DNA of 64,000 nt from Bacillus sp. PAMC26568 (GCF_014235785.1 NZ_CP060137.1:2790001-2854000); one strand, 5' to 3'; shown: positions 8,166-18,996, numbered from the stretch's first letter. Notes: a model not told the origin generated them from the letters alone. Made by a program: numbers and translations.

Positions 8166-9080
8166 TTATCGATTCACTTCATACATTTTCAAATTTGCAT
8201 ACACCATAGATAAAATAGGTGCATCAATGGAATGCAGTTTGGCCATTTCAAGAAGATAGCCTTGCAAATGATCTGCTTCAACTTCAAATTCTTTCTCCAT
8301 ATCCCTCTGCATGGATGACTTCATTCCAGCTGTCATGTTATGTATTTTATTAATTTGTATTTCTTCAACGTTATCTGCAATCGGAGCACCTGCAGCCCGC
8401 ATAATCCTCCCAATTTCAAAAAATAGCTTTTCAATTGCCGCAAGCCCATACTCATTCTCCCGAATAGGCCCGATCGGAGAGCGAAAAAGCGTTGTAACAC
8501 CAGATAAACCAGCTATGAACATATACTTATGCCACATATCAGTAATAATTGTATCGCTTTTGTGAATCGTCGCCTTTGTACCAGAAAATAAAGCTTCCAG
8601 TTTTTTCACGCTATCTGCTTGTGACTCTGTGATGGCTCCGTAAACAAGTTCGTGAATGGGACTTGTCTGCACAATTGAACCTTCTTGATCTAAAGTAGTT
8701 TCAATAAAACATAGACCTCCAATGACTCTTTCTTTTGAAAATGTCTCTTGCAGGGCTTCCAAGTGTGAATATCCATTTAGAAGCGGTAAAATTAGCGTAT
8801 GATCTCCAACAAAAGGGTTAATCTCTTTGATGACATTTTTTAGATGATAGGATTTAACCGATAAAAGAATCAAATCATAAGTCTCATCCTTCTGTGTTGC
8901 CAGTCTTGTTTTGGGATCGATATCCACATCACCATGTACGCTTTTTACTTTCAACCCGTTGTCAGCTAACTGTGCTGCTCTTTTTTCCCTAACTAGAAAA
9001 GCAACATCTTCCCCTTTTTCTGCTAAACGTGCTCCAAAATAGCCTCCAACTGCTCCTGCACCCACAACCAGTGTTTTCAT
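8166..9080 (-). CDS. ykpB: Ketopantoate reductase (PanE/ApbA family, YkpB)
   Basis: 304 residues. It opens with the NADP-binding VGAGAVGGYFGARLA, has the central catalytic-lysine region (MWHKYMFIAGLSGV) and ends with a helical C-domain (MKSSMQRDMEKEFEVE). The reaction is NADPH-dependent reduction of 2-ketopantoate to pantoate in coenzyme A synthesis. ATG at 9080 is preferred because AAGGGG is 8 nt upstream; an ATG two codons earlier is only 2 nt from it. Together with the ABC-F gene upstream it reproduces the ykpA-ykpB pair of B. subtilis, but a terminator separates the two genes here. Confidence 0.9.
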   Translation of the reverse strand: MKTLVVGAGAVGGYFGARLAEKGEDVAFLVREKRAAQLADNGLKVKSVHGDVDIDPKTRLATQKDETYDLILLSVKSYHLKNVIKEINPFVGDHTLILPLLNGYSHLEALQETFSKERVIGGLCFIETTLDQEGSIVQTSPIHELVYGAITESQADSVKKLEALFSGTKATIHKSDTIITDMWHKYMFIAGLSGVTTLFRSPIGPIRENEYGLAAIEKLFFEIGRIMRAAGAPIADNVEEIQINKIHNMTAGMKSSMQRDMEKEFEVEADHLQGYLLEMAKLHSIDAPILSMVYANLKMYEVNR

Positions 9081-9134
9081 ATTCATGTCCCCTTCCCCTA
9101 TATTCTCAGTTTATAGAATATTTAATAAAAAGAC

Positions 9135-9168
9135 AAAAAATCCTGCTCGTTACGAGCAGGATTTTTTA
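9135..9168 (-). terminator. Terminator after ykpA
   Basis: The stem ATCCTGCTCG/CGAGCAGGAT has a 4-nt loop and is flanked on both sides by A6/T6 runs, so it could act in both directions. Confidence 0.85.
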
Positions 9169-9179
9169 GATGCCGTTTC

Positions 9180-10835
<1,656 letters not shown>

Positions 10836-10996
10836 TTATAACACGAACTCGCGAAAAAAAATAATAGTAGCATGTATGTTGTGCAAATATATATTTCTTT
10901 TCATGCTAATTCCACCAAATGTTCACATTCCATTGGTTTGGCATCACACTGTTTTATGATAGGATTATGTGTATTACACCGTGGAGGTTACGCATA

Positions 10997-11257
10997 GTGA
11001 AATTATTAACACTGCTTGAATACTCGCTCTATATCTTGTTTACTGGCCTGTTCCTTGCATTTACAGGCTTTAAAACGAGCAACATTACTTTTTTTATCGG
11101 TCTTGTGGTCATTTACCTGCTTGTTCACTTTTTCAGCAAAAAAATATTAACTAAGTATGGAAAAATCGATGATAAGGTATCCTTTTTTAAATCAATAATG
11201 GGGATTATTGGTGCTGTATTTGTAACAATGCTTATACTTACACTGATTTACACCTAA
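10997..11257 (+). CDS. Small three-helix membrane protein, unknown
   Basis: 86 residues, almost entirely hydrophobic, with three predicted membrane segments (EYSLYILFTGLFLAF, ITFFIGLVVIYLLVHFF, IMGIIGAVFVTMLILTLIY). I do not recognise the family. The start is GTG at 10997, nine bases after GGAGG; the frame is open further upstream but without a ribosome site. A possible promoter (TTGGTT, 16-nt spacer, TATGAT) lies around 10934-10961. It is monocistronic and ends at a strong terminator. Confidence 0.75.
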   Translation: MKLLTLLEYSLYILFTGLFLAFTGFKTSNITFFIGLVVIYLLVHFFSKKILTKYGKIDDKVSFFKSIMGIIGAVFVTMLILTLIYT

Positions 11258-11292
11258 AAACAGACATTCCGATAAGGGATGTCTGTTTTTTT
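11256..11292 (+). terminator. Terminator after the small membrane protein gene
   Basis: The stem AAACAGACATCC-type arms (ACAGACATTCC/GGGATGTCTGT) are followed by T7. Confidence 0.85.
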
Positions 11293-11313
11293 AATCGCAA
11301 TTTCTTTTTTGAA

Positions 11314-11664
11314 TCACTCATGTATTTCGTTCATGCGTTTTCGATAAACGCCAAAATCATACTATCCCGTTCGAGAGGATGAGCGAAACTGAATCTTTTG
11401 GTCTCCGGATGCAATAAAAAGTTCAGCATCATCTTTGAATTTCAGCATTTTCGAAGAGAAAAACCGCATGAAGATAATTTTTCCTTTGCTCAGCAATTTC
11501 TGCGTATTCCATCGTATGAAGAATATTTATAAGATGACTCATTGCTTCGTCTGCGTCACCTTCAAATGGTATTGGACCCATAGCGTGGCAGCCAGAAGAA
11601 TTTACAGTCGACAAACAGTTCTTTTTCGTTTTTGGACAAGCTTTAATTTTTTTGCAGTTGTCAT
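11314..11664 (-). pseudogene. Broken DUF1499 family gene
   Basis: The pieces in order are MTTAKK, then KACPKTKKNCLSTVN, GPIPFEGDADEAMSHL, NYLHAVF, then KFKDDAELF, KIQFRSSSRTG, a TAG stop, and YDFGVYRKRMNEIHE. This is the usual order of DUF1499 proteins (conserved C-x-ST motif and terminal RKRM). Three lesions are visible: a frameshift in the A7 tract behind the start, another in the T5 tract near 11445, and an in-frame TAG at 11362-11364. Adding one base repairs each frameshift, but the TAG remains. Its start lies 57 nt behind the DUF4349 gene, so it was probably its operon partner. The family function is unknown to me. Confidence 0.7.
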
Positions 11665-11720
11665 TTTTATCCCGCCTTTCCCTTCTTTTTCCCAGTGGGA
11701 ACAAAAAGGGAAACGTTCGA

Positions 11721-12665
11721 TTATTCACCCATATCAGCTGGAGGCGATGGATTGTCTTTTTTCATGAATTTACGAATCCCAAACCAAATGCCTAAACTGA
11801 TGATGAATAAGACGAAAAGCATCGGAAGGTTGCCTATTATAAAGACGATAATGGCAGATCCTGCAGCAAGCAAAGAATTTAAACTCTCCATAAATTGTTT
11901 TTTCGTTTTTTCCCACGTATTCAAATCTTCGTTTTCTAACCCCGGCACATTCACTTTATTCTCGGAAATATGCAAGGTAATCGTGGCAAAAGCTGTTTGC
12001 TTGTTCAAATAGTTTATTCTTCCTGTTAATTGTTCCATTTCTTGCTGTACCGTACTTAAATCCGAAGAAATTTTTAAAAGATCCTCCGTTTTTTGTGCTT
12101 CTTTCATAAAACTTAATAAACGCTCTTCCACCACTTTTTTTGATTTCAGTCTGGTTTCTAAGTCGACATACTCCTCCGTAACATCCTGTCCGGAAACCGT
12201 CTGCTGATTGACCTTTACGCTTCCTTCTTCAACGATATTTATAAAGTCACGAAATTTTTCTTGTGGTACTTTAAAAGTCATCGTGCCTTCTTGAGGAGCT
12301 TCTTCTTCACTTGTGTATGTATTTGATTCCAGAACATATCCTCCTAGTGAAGCAATTTCATCTTGAAAAGAAGCTGAAGATTGACTGAAGTTTTTCACTT
12401 GAATAAAAAGCTCTGCTGTATAGATGACTTTACGATTATCCGGAACTCCAGATGCGGAATTTTCCTGATTTGCAGATTTCGCTCCCGATTCATCGGCCAT
12501 TTCAGTTTTCGATTCCATTGCCATATCATTGTCTGCTGTATTTCCGCTATCAATGCTTGCCGATTTGTCAGAGCTTTGATCCGATTTTTCTTCAGAGCCG
12601 CTGCTGCACGCTGTCAATCCTAAGGAAAAAAATAAGAAAAAAATAAAAAACCAATTCTTTTTCAT
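11721..12665 (-). CDS. DUF4349 lipoprotein
   Basis: 314 residues. The lipoprotein signal has its lipobox LTAC with Cys20. A serine- and acid-rich spacer follows, then a DUF4349 domain (YTAELFIQVKNFSQSS, YVLESNTY, VSGQDVTEEYVDLETRL) with a coiled-coil stretch (LKISSDLSTVQQEMEQLTGR). A C-terminal membrane segment (AIIVFIIGNLPMLFVLFII) is followed by a lysine-rich tail. The protein is anchored both by lipid and by the C-terminal helix. The function is not established. The downstream neighbour is the broken DUF1499 gene and the upstream neighbour is signal peptidase I. Confidence 0.85.
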   Translation of the reverse strand: MKKNWFFIFFLFFSLGLTACSSGSEEKSDQSSDKSASIDSGNTADNDMAMESKTEMADESGAKSANQENSASGVPDNRKVIYTAELFIQVKNFSQSSASFQDEIASLGGYVLESNTYTSEEEAPQEGTMTFKVPQEKFRDFINIVEEGSVKVNQQTVSGQDVTEEYVDLETRLKSKKVVEERLLSFMKEAQKTEDLLKISSDLSTVQQEMEQLTGRINYLNKQTAFATITLHISENKVNVPGLENEDLNTWEKTKKQFMESLNSLLAAGSAIIVFIIGNLPMLFVLFIISLGIWFGIRKFMKKDNPSPPADMGE

Positions 12666-12734
12666 GTATTCACACTCCCTTTTATATAACCGATTAGACG
12701 AGAGTTATTTCCAAATCGTTACAAAAAAGAAGAG

Positions 12735-13286
12735 TTATTTTGTTTTTCTCATCTTTTCAAACGGAAAGAATACAAATTCCGCTTTACCGGCAATTTTCTC
12801 TTTTGAAATACTTCCTAAGCCATTTCTTGAGTCCATGCTGTTTGCCCGATTATCTCCCATCACAAAGATCTCATCATCGGGTACAGTTATCGCATTGAAG
12901 TTTTCCATAAGGAAGGATCCTTGTTTAGCAGCTTTTTCCTCATTAAACTGTAAGTATGGTTCCTCGATAATCTGACCATTTATTAGCAGCTGATGATTTT
13001 CCACTTCAATTCGATCACCCGGGAGTCCTATCACTCTCTTTACATAGTGAATATCCTTTTCCTCTCCATCAATAATCACGATATCTCCACGTTTTACCTC
13101 TCCAATCATAAAGCTTGCCTTATTTACAAACAGGTGCTCTCCGTCATGGAGCGTGGGGTCCATAGAGGAACCCTCAACCAAATATGGCTCAAAGAGGAAA
13201 AGCCTGATGATGAGTGCAAGCCCTGCTGCAATCATGATGGCCTTGCCCCATTCAAAAAACGGGTTTGATTTCTTTTCACCTGACAT
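12735..13286 (-). CDS. sipT: Type I signal peptidase (SipT-like)
   Basis: 183 residues. A single N-terminal membrane anchor (AIMIAAGLALIIRLFLF) precedes the catalytic Ser41 in VEGSSMDPTL and the general-base Lys83 in HYVKRVIGLPGD. The C-terminal box is VMGDNRANSMDSR. It removes signal peptides from secreted preproteins outside the membrane. Length and single anchor fit the small Gram-positive Sip enzymes. In B. subtilis sipT lies between the yknWXYZ/fru genes and ykpA, as here, which is the reason for the symbol. The paralogue assignment is otherwise uncertain. Confidence 0.92.
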   Translation of the reverse strand: MSGEKKSNPFFEWGKAIMIAAGLALIIRLFLFEPYLVEGSSMDPTLHDGEHLFVNKASFMIGEVKRGDIVIIDGEEKDIHYVKRVIGLPGDRIEVENHQLLINGQIIEEPYLQFNEEKAAKQGSFLMENFNAITVPDDEIFVMGDNRANSMDSRNGLGSISKEKIAGKAEFVFFPFEKMRKTK

Positions 13287-13581
13287 ATATATCCCTCCCC
13301 TTAAATAAAAAGATGCATCCTATATAAGTTTGCTTTTTATTCATTAATATCCTGTTTTTATCTAGTAAAAAAGGAATAAATCCATCCCTCCTTTCCCTTT
13401 AATGAGCCCTGATTCTGCAGGTATACAGGCACTTACTTGCCGTAATAAGAGAATTCATATTCAGTTCACTGCCTTTTAGCATAGTTTGACCTTATGATTT
13501 ATTTCCACATTAAAGAATTTATGAACAATAAACTCATTGTGCCTGAATACACTTAATGGACAAGGATTGGAAAGGCAGATG

Positions 13582-14226
13582 ATGAAAATGGAAAGCTTAC
13601 TTTTGATCTTAAAACCCATCGTACTCGGCATCAGTCTTGCAGCACCTGTTGGGCCGATCAAGCTGGAGATGATTAAAAGAGGGATAACGGGGGGATTTTG
13701 GCCTGCAATGCTTGTTGGGATCGGTGCCATTACTGTGGATCTTATCCTGATGTTCGGAATCTTTCTTGGTCTGATTACTTTTCTTGAAAGTGACATATTC
13801 TCTGCGTTATTAAGCTCAGTCGGTTGTTTTCTTTTAGGAAGGCTGGGCTTGAGAAGCATCATTCGCTCATTCTCTTCTGATAAAATGATTGACGAAAGCA
13901 AAGAAAAAATAAATGCTGGAGGCTCTTATTGGACTGGGCTTTTCATCGCTCTTGGGGATCCGTTTATCTTTGTCTTTTGGCTCGGTGTATATGGCTCTTC
14001 CCTGACAAGTCTTGGACCACACCATACATTTATCTATTTATTGATATACAGTTTGCTGATTATTGGAGGCGTAACACTTTGGAATTTAAATGTAGCTCTT
14101 ACAGTTCATTTTATCAGGGAGTTTATACATGATAAAATGCTGAAAGCCGTAACATTTTTCGCAGGTATCTTTTTACTTTTTTTCAGTATGAAATTATTTT
14201 TGCAAGTGATTCATTATGTGATGTGA
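13582..14226 (+). CDS. LysE/RhtB-family exporter
   Basis: About 214 residues and six hydrophobic segments. It has the LysE-family opening ILKPIVLGISLAAPVGPIKLEMIKRGITGG, described here in two parts: the APVGP motif and the following basic loop. The middle part WTGLFIALGDPFIFVFWLG matches the second conserved half. The family exports amino acids or related metabolites; no substrate can be assigned. The ATG at 13582 lies 6 nt behind AAAGG; the open frame extends upstream without another ribosome site. It is convergent with the YdcF-like gene and shares its terminator. Confidence 0.85.
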   Translation: MKMESLLLILKPIVLGISLAAPVGPIKLEMIKRGITGGFWPAMLVGIGAITVDLILMFGIFLGLITFLESDIFSALLSSVGCFLLGRLGLRSIIRSFSSDKMIDESKEKINAGGSYWTGLFIALGDPFIFVFWLGVYGSSLTSLGPHHTFIYLLIYSLLIIGGVTLWNLNVALTVHFIREFIHDKMLKAVTFFAGIFLLFFSMKLFLQVIHYVM

Positions 14227-14292
14227 AAAATTGTTACTCAGTAATCAAACTTTCCGAAAAGAGCCTTCATAAAACTCTAATAATAACCAAAG

Positions 14293-14329
14293 GAAAAGAG
14301 GATTCATCCAATTGGAAGATCCTCTTTTC
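14293..14329. terminator. Bidirectional terminator, LysE and YdcF-like genes
   Basis: The stem GAAAAGAGGAT/ATCCTCTTTTC has a 15-nt loop and tails usable on both strands. Confidence 0.75.
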
Positions 14330-14336
14330 TTAATTT

Positions 14337-14936
14337 CTATTCAAATGGGGATGTTACCAAATATCCTGCGTAAAAAAGCACTTCTTTAGAATAGACAGGC
14401 AATTTTGTTTCCCAAGTCCGGTAGGCCGAAGTCGTAGTCGGTGAAGAATAGGCATCCATTCCGAGCTTTTCTGCAAGCAATAGCGAACGTTTCATATGAT
14501 AAGGGTCGCTCACGATTGTATACGTGTGCAAACCAGCTTTTTTCCCTTCTTCAAATGCATATTTCAAATTATCTACTGTCAGTCTGGAGTTTGTTTCAAT
14601 TAAGATATCCGATTCTTTTACTTGCTGCTTAAGCGCATAGTTTTTCCCGACAGCCGCTTCTGGCAAATCCGTTTGAATGGCTTTGCCTCCTGTAAAGATG
14701 ATCTTTGAAACGTCTCCATTCTTATAAAGCCGTATCGCATGATTAATGCGCTCTTTAAAGACAGGAGACGGTTCCTCGCCCCATGCTGCAGCCCCAAGTA
14801 CAATCGCAGCATCCGTCTTTACAGTTTCATGATGGTTGCCAAAAAGCCAGATGCTTGCTGAAGCATAAACAAAAAGGCCGAGAACCGCAATCAGAAGCAT
14901 CTTAAATAGTAATAACGTAAATTTTCTTATTTTCAT
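14337..14936 (-). CDS. YdcF/SanA-family membrane-anchored DUF218 protein
   Basis: 199 residues. An N-terminal membrane helix (LLLFKMLLIAVLGLFVYA) precedes a DUF218 domain: AAIVLGAAAWGEEPSPVF, IIFTGG, ESDILIETNSRLTVDN and VSDPYHMKRS. The IVLGA, FTGG and SDPYHMxRS motifs define the family, which includes E. coli SanA and YdcF. The family is linked to envelope barrier function and, for some members, binding of an S-adenosylmethionine-like ligand; the true role is open. The domain faces outside if the anchor is a simple signal-anchor. It is monocistronic. Confidence 0.85.
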   Translation of the reverse strand: MKIRKFTLLLFKMLLIAVLGLFVYASASIWLFGNHHETVKTDAAIVLGAAAWGEEPSPVFKERINHAIRLYKNGDVSKIIFTGGKAIQTDLPEAAVGKNYALKQQVKESDILIETNSRLTVDNLKYAFEEGKKAGLHTYTIVSDPYHMKRSLLLAEKLGMDAYSSPTTTSAYRTWETKLPVYSKEVLFYAGYLVTSPFE

Positions 14937-15037
14937 TTATATCATCCCAATCTCATTTGCACATGAAATACCTATACCCTTTTTACCATCATCATTTGCA
15001 TCGGGCAAGAGATTTTTTTTGTTAATTGTTAGATATA

Positions 15038-15177
15038 CAAGGCTCTTTTCAAAACGATTGGTGCTTAACAATCGAATTTAGAGCATTAAATCGTTGCTAG
15101 GGACGATTTAAAGATATTTTATTAGAAAAGAGTGCGAAACCTTGCTAACAGATGCAGAAGAGTTTTCCTGCGAAAAC
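15038..15177. other. Dense multi-hairpin intergenic element
   Basis: The gap of about 310 bp between the YdcF-like gene and yknZ contains several nested perfect inverted repeats. An outer pair is GCTCTTTTC near 15042-15050 and GAAAAGAG at 15125-15132, with CAAGG/CCTTG beyond. Inside are CGATTG/CAATCG (15055-15074) and AAATCGT/ACGATTT (15088-15109). To the right is GTTTTC/GAAAAC (15162-15177). The layout is a closed outer stem with two inner hairpins and a third beside it. No ORF or promoter accounts for it. It could be a small mobile (MITE-like) repeat or a structured RNA. No second copy is in this window. Confidence 0.55.
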
Positions 15178-15222
15178 AAAACTATTAATGAACTAAGCTA
15201 TATTAATCAATGGACGAATTAA

Positions 15223-15252
15223 AATAAGCTCATCAAAAGAGATGAGCTTATC
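15223..15252 (-). terminator. Terminator at the end of the yknWXYZ operon
   Basis: The stem GATAAGCTCATC/GATGAGCTTAT has a 6-nt loop and is followed on the minus strand by TTTAATT. Confidence 0.75.
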
Positions 15253-15253
15253 A

Positions 15254-16446
15254 TTATTCATATCTAAGAGATTCAATCGGATCAAGTCGTGCTGCTTTAT
15301 TTGCCGGCAGCATACCGAAAATGACACCGATGATCATTGAGAATGCGAGTCCGCCAAGGACAACCTGCCATGAAATGAGCGAAGGCCAGCCTGCAAAGAG
15401 GGATACAAGTGATGCTCCTCCAGCTCCGAGTAAGATGCCGATGATTCCGCCGATAAGCGTGAGTGTAATGGATTCAATTAAAAACTGGGTGAGAATTTGT
15501 CTTTTCGTCGCACCAAGCGCTTTTCTAATTCCAATTTCACGCGTTCTTTCCGTAACAGATACGAGCATAATATTCATGACTCCGATGCCTCCGACAAAAA
15601 GGGAAATCCCGGCAATTGATCCGATGATTAACGTCATGATCCTCGTAACCTGTCCTATGCCTCAGAGATTTCTTCCATGTTGAATACTTGATAGGCTTCG
15701 TCCTTATCATGTTTTTGATTAAGCATTGTCGTTGCTTTCTTGCCTGCTTCCTGAAGATCTTCTGCACTTTTTGCCTGCAGTGTTACTTGATTGAAATCAG
15801 ACTTTCCAAAAGATGCACGATATGTATTGGAAGGCAGGTAGATTTCCATCGATCCAAAGGAAAATAGGCCGGTTGGTTTCTCAAGCACTCCGATGATTTC
15901 AAAGGGCTGACCGTTCACCCATACTACTTCCCCAAGAGGATCTGTTTCTTTAAATAGTTCCTCTTGTGTCGCCTGGCTGATAATCCCAACGCGGCGCCCG
16001 CCAATAAAGTCACCCTCTACGAGATTTCTCCCTGAATCAATCTTCAGCTCGTTTACTTCAATATAGGCCTGATTGATCCCGTAGATCGAAACATCTGCTG
16101 TATCTTCTCTAAAACGGGCCTGCATGAATTCCGAGCTTGAAGCAACGACTTTAGAGACTTCTTGAATCTCGCCCAGATCCTCAATATCAGACTGAGTAAA
16201 TGTTGATTCCATATAGGCATTAGGATTTGACTGCATTTCTTCATCGCTTGGCTGGTAAAACACTTCGATTGTATTGCTTGAGCCTGTAAATTGTGATTTC
16301 AGCATTTGTTCGCCGCCCTGTCCAATGGCGACAACTAGAATAACAGAAGCAACTCCAATGATAATGCCAAGCATTGTCAGGATCGATCTTAGTTTATGGG
16401 CAAGAACAGAAGAAAACGCCATTCGTATGTTTTCGATTATGCTCAT
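15254..16446 (-). pseudogene. yknZ: yknZ permease, interrupted by a one-base frameshift
   Basis: MacB-type ABC permease. The N-terminal piece (263 residues) has the first membrane helix (LAHKLRSILTMLGIIIGVASVILVV, seen as its two halves) and the extracytoplasmic MacB domain. The C-terminal piece (127 residues) carries three more helices and the motif VSVTERTREIGIRKALGAT. The pieces join if one G is added to the GG near 15660, giving EISE-GIGQVTRIM; the full length of about 397 matches YknZ. As given, the protein is cut before three of its four helices, which should abolish function. It overlaps yknY by four bases (ATGA). Confidence 0.85.
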
Positions 16447-17129
16447 GCGTTTCTCCTTTCCGCCCCATGAGACTGAATTTCACCATCACGTACCATGATG
16501 ATCCGCTTCGTATAATCAGCAACTTCCTGTTCATGTGTGACGATAATGACAGTCGTTCCTTCAAGATTCAGGCTTGAGAATTGCTGCATAATGGACTCGC
16601 TTGTTTTTGTATCTAGTGCACCTGTAGGTTCGTCAGCGAGAATCAATCTCGGCTGATTCACGATTGAACGTGCAATTGCAACACGCTGCTTTTGTCCGCC
16701 CGATAACTCATTAGGCAGATGATGCATGCGATCAGCAAGTCCTACTTTTTCTAAAGCATGAATCGCTCTTTCCTCCCGCTCTTTTTTCTTCAAGCCAGCA
16801 TAAACCATAGGCAGCTCAACATTTTTTAAAGCCGTTAGCCGCGGCAGCAGCTGAAATTGCTGAAAAACAAAACCGATCGAAAGATTTCTGACTTTGGCAA
16901 GTTCTGTGTCCTGATAGCCTGCAACATCTTCTTCATCCAGAAAATAGTGGCCTTTTGTCGGTTTATCCAAACAGCCGATAATGTTCATTAATGTTGATTT
17001 GCCTGATCCAGAGGGACCCATAATGGATATGAATTCTCCCTCTTCAATGGTTAAATCGATTTCTTTCAAAACGTCGAAAGACTCTTTTCCGACCTTGTAG
17101 CTTTTCGTAATGCCGGAAAGCTTAATCAT
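16443..17129 (-). CDS. yknY: YknY ABC ATPase of the YknWXYZ exporter
   Basis: 228 residues, MacB/LolD-type ATPase: Walker A GPSGSGKST, signature LSGGQKQRVAIARS and Walker B LILADEPTGALD. In B. subtilis YknWXYZ protects against the killing peptide SDP toxin. YknY energises the YknZ permease. Both ends overlap its neighbours by ATGA (yknX 17126-17129, yknZ 16443-16446), so the operon is translationally coupled and the frameshift in yknZ does not obviously affect this gene. Confidence 0.92.
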   Translation of the reverse strand: MIKLSGITKSYKVGKESFDVLKEIDLTIEEGEFISIMGPSGSGKSTLMNIIGCLDKPTKGHYFLDEEDVAGYQDTELAKVRNLSIGFVFQQFQLLPRLTALKNVELPMVYAGLKKKEREERAIHALEKVGLADRMHHLPNELSGGQKQRVAIARSIVNQPRLILADEPTGALDTKTSESIMQQFSSLNLEGTTVIIVTHEQEVADYTKRIIMVRDGEIQSHGAERRNA

Positions 17130-18253
17130 TTTACCGTCACTTCCGTCCCGCTCAGAAGGTCGTCTTTCGGCTTTGATATTATCTCATCTTTATTTGTTAA
17201 GCCTTCTTCCACTTCCATGTATTCAGAAGAAGTTGAGCCAATTTCGATGGATTTCTTCTTCGTTTTACCATCCTCTACTGTATAAACAAAATAGTCTTCT
17301 CCGTCTTGTTTAACTGCATCAATTGGCACTGATTGAACGGTTCGTTTTTCGGTTTCAATCTCCATGATCAATTTGAAGCCAGGCTTGGCCTTTATATCAC
17401 TGCCCTCTATTGTCACTTCAATTGGATATTGAACAGCAGCATTTTCTGATCCCATTGCACTTGCTGACACTTCGGGAAGCAGTCCGATCTTAGTGACTTT
17501 TCCCTTCCATTCAGTGTCAGCTACAACATCTGAACTGAGTGTAACAGGCTGACCGTCAACAACCTTTAACGAATCGTATTCTGACAAAACGCCGCTGACG
17601 ATAAATTGATCTGTTTTTGCGATACGTATGACAGCTGCCACTGTTCCCTGGTCAGAAACTTGTTCAGGATTTTTTTCGATTGTAATCACATTTCCTGCGA
17701 TATCACTTTTCACTTCAAGATTTTTCAGCTGTTTTTCAATGGTTTCTTTTTGGAGCTGTAGCTGACGAAGCTCGATATCTGCCATCTTCTGCTCCATTTT
17801 CAGCTGATCTCGTTCTGTTTCAATTGTTTTTTCTGCTTCTTCTTCACCGACTTGCTTTTCTAGATCTTCTTGTTTATCGCTCAAATCTTTTATTTGGTCT
17901 TTAAGCTGGTTGATTTTGAGATTGCTTGATTCAATGGATAATGCATTTTGCTCCTTTTCAAGATTCAGCTGTTCATTTTCATAGCGAAGGAGGGGAGTCC
18001 CCTCCTTTACTGCGTCTCCTTCTTTCACAAGGATATCACCTATTTCGCCCTTCTCAGGTTCTTGGTATATATATTGTTCAGTTTGAAACTTAAGCGTACC
18101 CGGCACCATTACATTTGATGCAATCTCGCGTTCGGTCAGCTGAACTGTATTTACTGTGACATTCTCTTTATTCATTGCCCGATATACATTAACGCCGATA
18201 AGCAAAGCTAAAATTGTAACGACACCTATTGATATCCAAATTTTTTTCTTCAT
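17126..18253 (-). CDS. yknX: YknX membrane-fusion protein
   Basis: 375 residues. The N-terminal anchor (KKKIWISIGVVTILALLIGV) is followed by a lipoyl-like half-motif (EPEKGEIGDILVKEGDAVKEGT), a long coiled-coil hairpin (LEKEQNALSIESSNLKINQL...), and beta-barrel and membrane-proximal domains. This is the periplasmic-adaptor type found with MacB-like transporters in Gram-positives; it connects YknYZ to extracellular peptide capture. The start is ATG at 18253, because it forms an ATGA overlap with the yknW stop and begins the anchor; an ORF extending 28 codons upstream would run antisense to good sense. Confidence 0.9.
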   Translation of the reverse strand: MKKKIWISIGVVTILALLIGVNVYRAMNKENVTVNTVQLTEREIASNVMVPGTLKFQTEQYIYQEPEKGEIGDILVKEGDAVKEGTPLLRYENEQLNLEKEQNALSIESSNLKINQLKDQIKDLSDKQEDLEKQVGEEEAEKTIETERDQLKMEQKMADIELRQLQLQKETIEKQLKNLEVKSDIAGNVITIEKNPEQVSDQGTVAAVIRIAKTDQFIVSGVLSEYDSLKVVDGQPVTLSSDVVADTEWKGKVTKIGLLPEVSASAMGSENAAVQYPIEVTIEGSDIKAKPGFKLIMEIETEKRTVQSVPIDAVKQDGEDYFVYTVEDGKTKKKSIEIGSTSSEYMEVEEGLTNKDEIISKPKDDLLSGTEVTVK

Positions 18254-18957
18254 ACTGCCGGGAACGCCTCTCCCAGTACCCCTCCTGCTACTGCTAAAAT
18301 AACACCTACTGCAAAGAAAATAATGGCAATTGTCCAAGAAGCAGCTTTAGATAGACCTGCTACCCGCTGAAGACCCATAGCAGTCAGGATCAGTCCCCAA
18401 ATTGTAAACACTTCAATCGTCATCAATAATCCGCCTAATCCGCCTTCAGCACCTGCAATGCTATTTAAGCTAGTATACGGGTTGACATAATTCTCTTCCT
18501 TCACTAAAAAGGCAATAAGTCCATTTAACAGTGTTCCAATTGACGTCACAAATGAAATATAAATGGTCATAGAAAAAATTTGCTTAAATTTAACGGCGGA
18601 TCCAACCATTTTCGTAATGGCAAGCGTAATTGCAGCCATAATCAAAAGTACGATAACACTTCCAATACCGCCAACTACAACACCGGCAACTCCCATAATT
18701 GTACTGAACATGGCTGCCTCAGCTTCTGAAACTCCAAGGTCTGATGACAAGTCTCCAGTAAGCCCGGCGCTATGGATAAATGATAAGACTGAACCAACTA
18801 TCAACATTAGTGTAACCAACAGGATTCCCACAAGAACCTTCGGGTTTTGGCGAATGCGGTCAAATTGCTCTCCAGGGTTCATAATCATTCCGAATAAAGA
18901 TGGCTTAGGTGATGGAGGTGTATTTCCTTCCATCACCGGGTTTGTTTGCTGTTCCAT
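18250..18957 (-). CDS. yknW: YknW Yip1-domain membrane protein
   Basis: 235 residues. A proline-rich cytosolic start (PVMEGNTPPSPKPSLFGMI) is followed by five membrane segments of the Yip1 family. In B. subtilis YknW is needed for assembly of the YknXYZ complex. ATG at 18957 is chosen because GGAGG lies 10 nt upstream; the frame opens 12 codons earlier without a ribosome site. It is the first gene of the operon, directly behind a sigma-W-type promoter. Confidence 0.9.
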   Translation of the reverse strand: MEQQTNPVMEGNTPPSPKPSLFGMIMNPGEQFDRIRQNPKVLVGILLVTLMLIVGSVLSFIHSAGLTGDLSSDLGVSEAEAAMFSTIMGVAGVVVGGIGSVIVLLIMAAITLAITKMVGSAVKFKQIFSMTIYISFVTSIGTLLNGLIAFLVKEENYVNPYTSLNSIAGAEGGLGGLLMTIEVFTIWGLILTAMGLQRVAGLSKAASWTIAIIFFAVGVILAVAGGVLGEAFPAV

Positions 18958-18996
18958 AATCCAATAACCTCCATTTTTTATATGATCTGTCATTAA

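Noticed and set aside
11435..11767. 110-codon plus-strand ORF
   Set aside because: It is the mirror of the broken DUF1499 gene; no domain or ribosome site.
13476..13901. 141-codon minus-strand ORF
   Set aside because: It is antisense to the LysE-family gene, whose protein is clearly recognisable.
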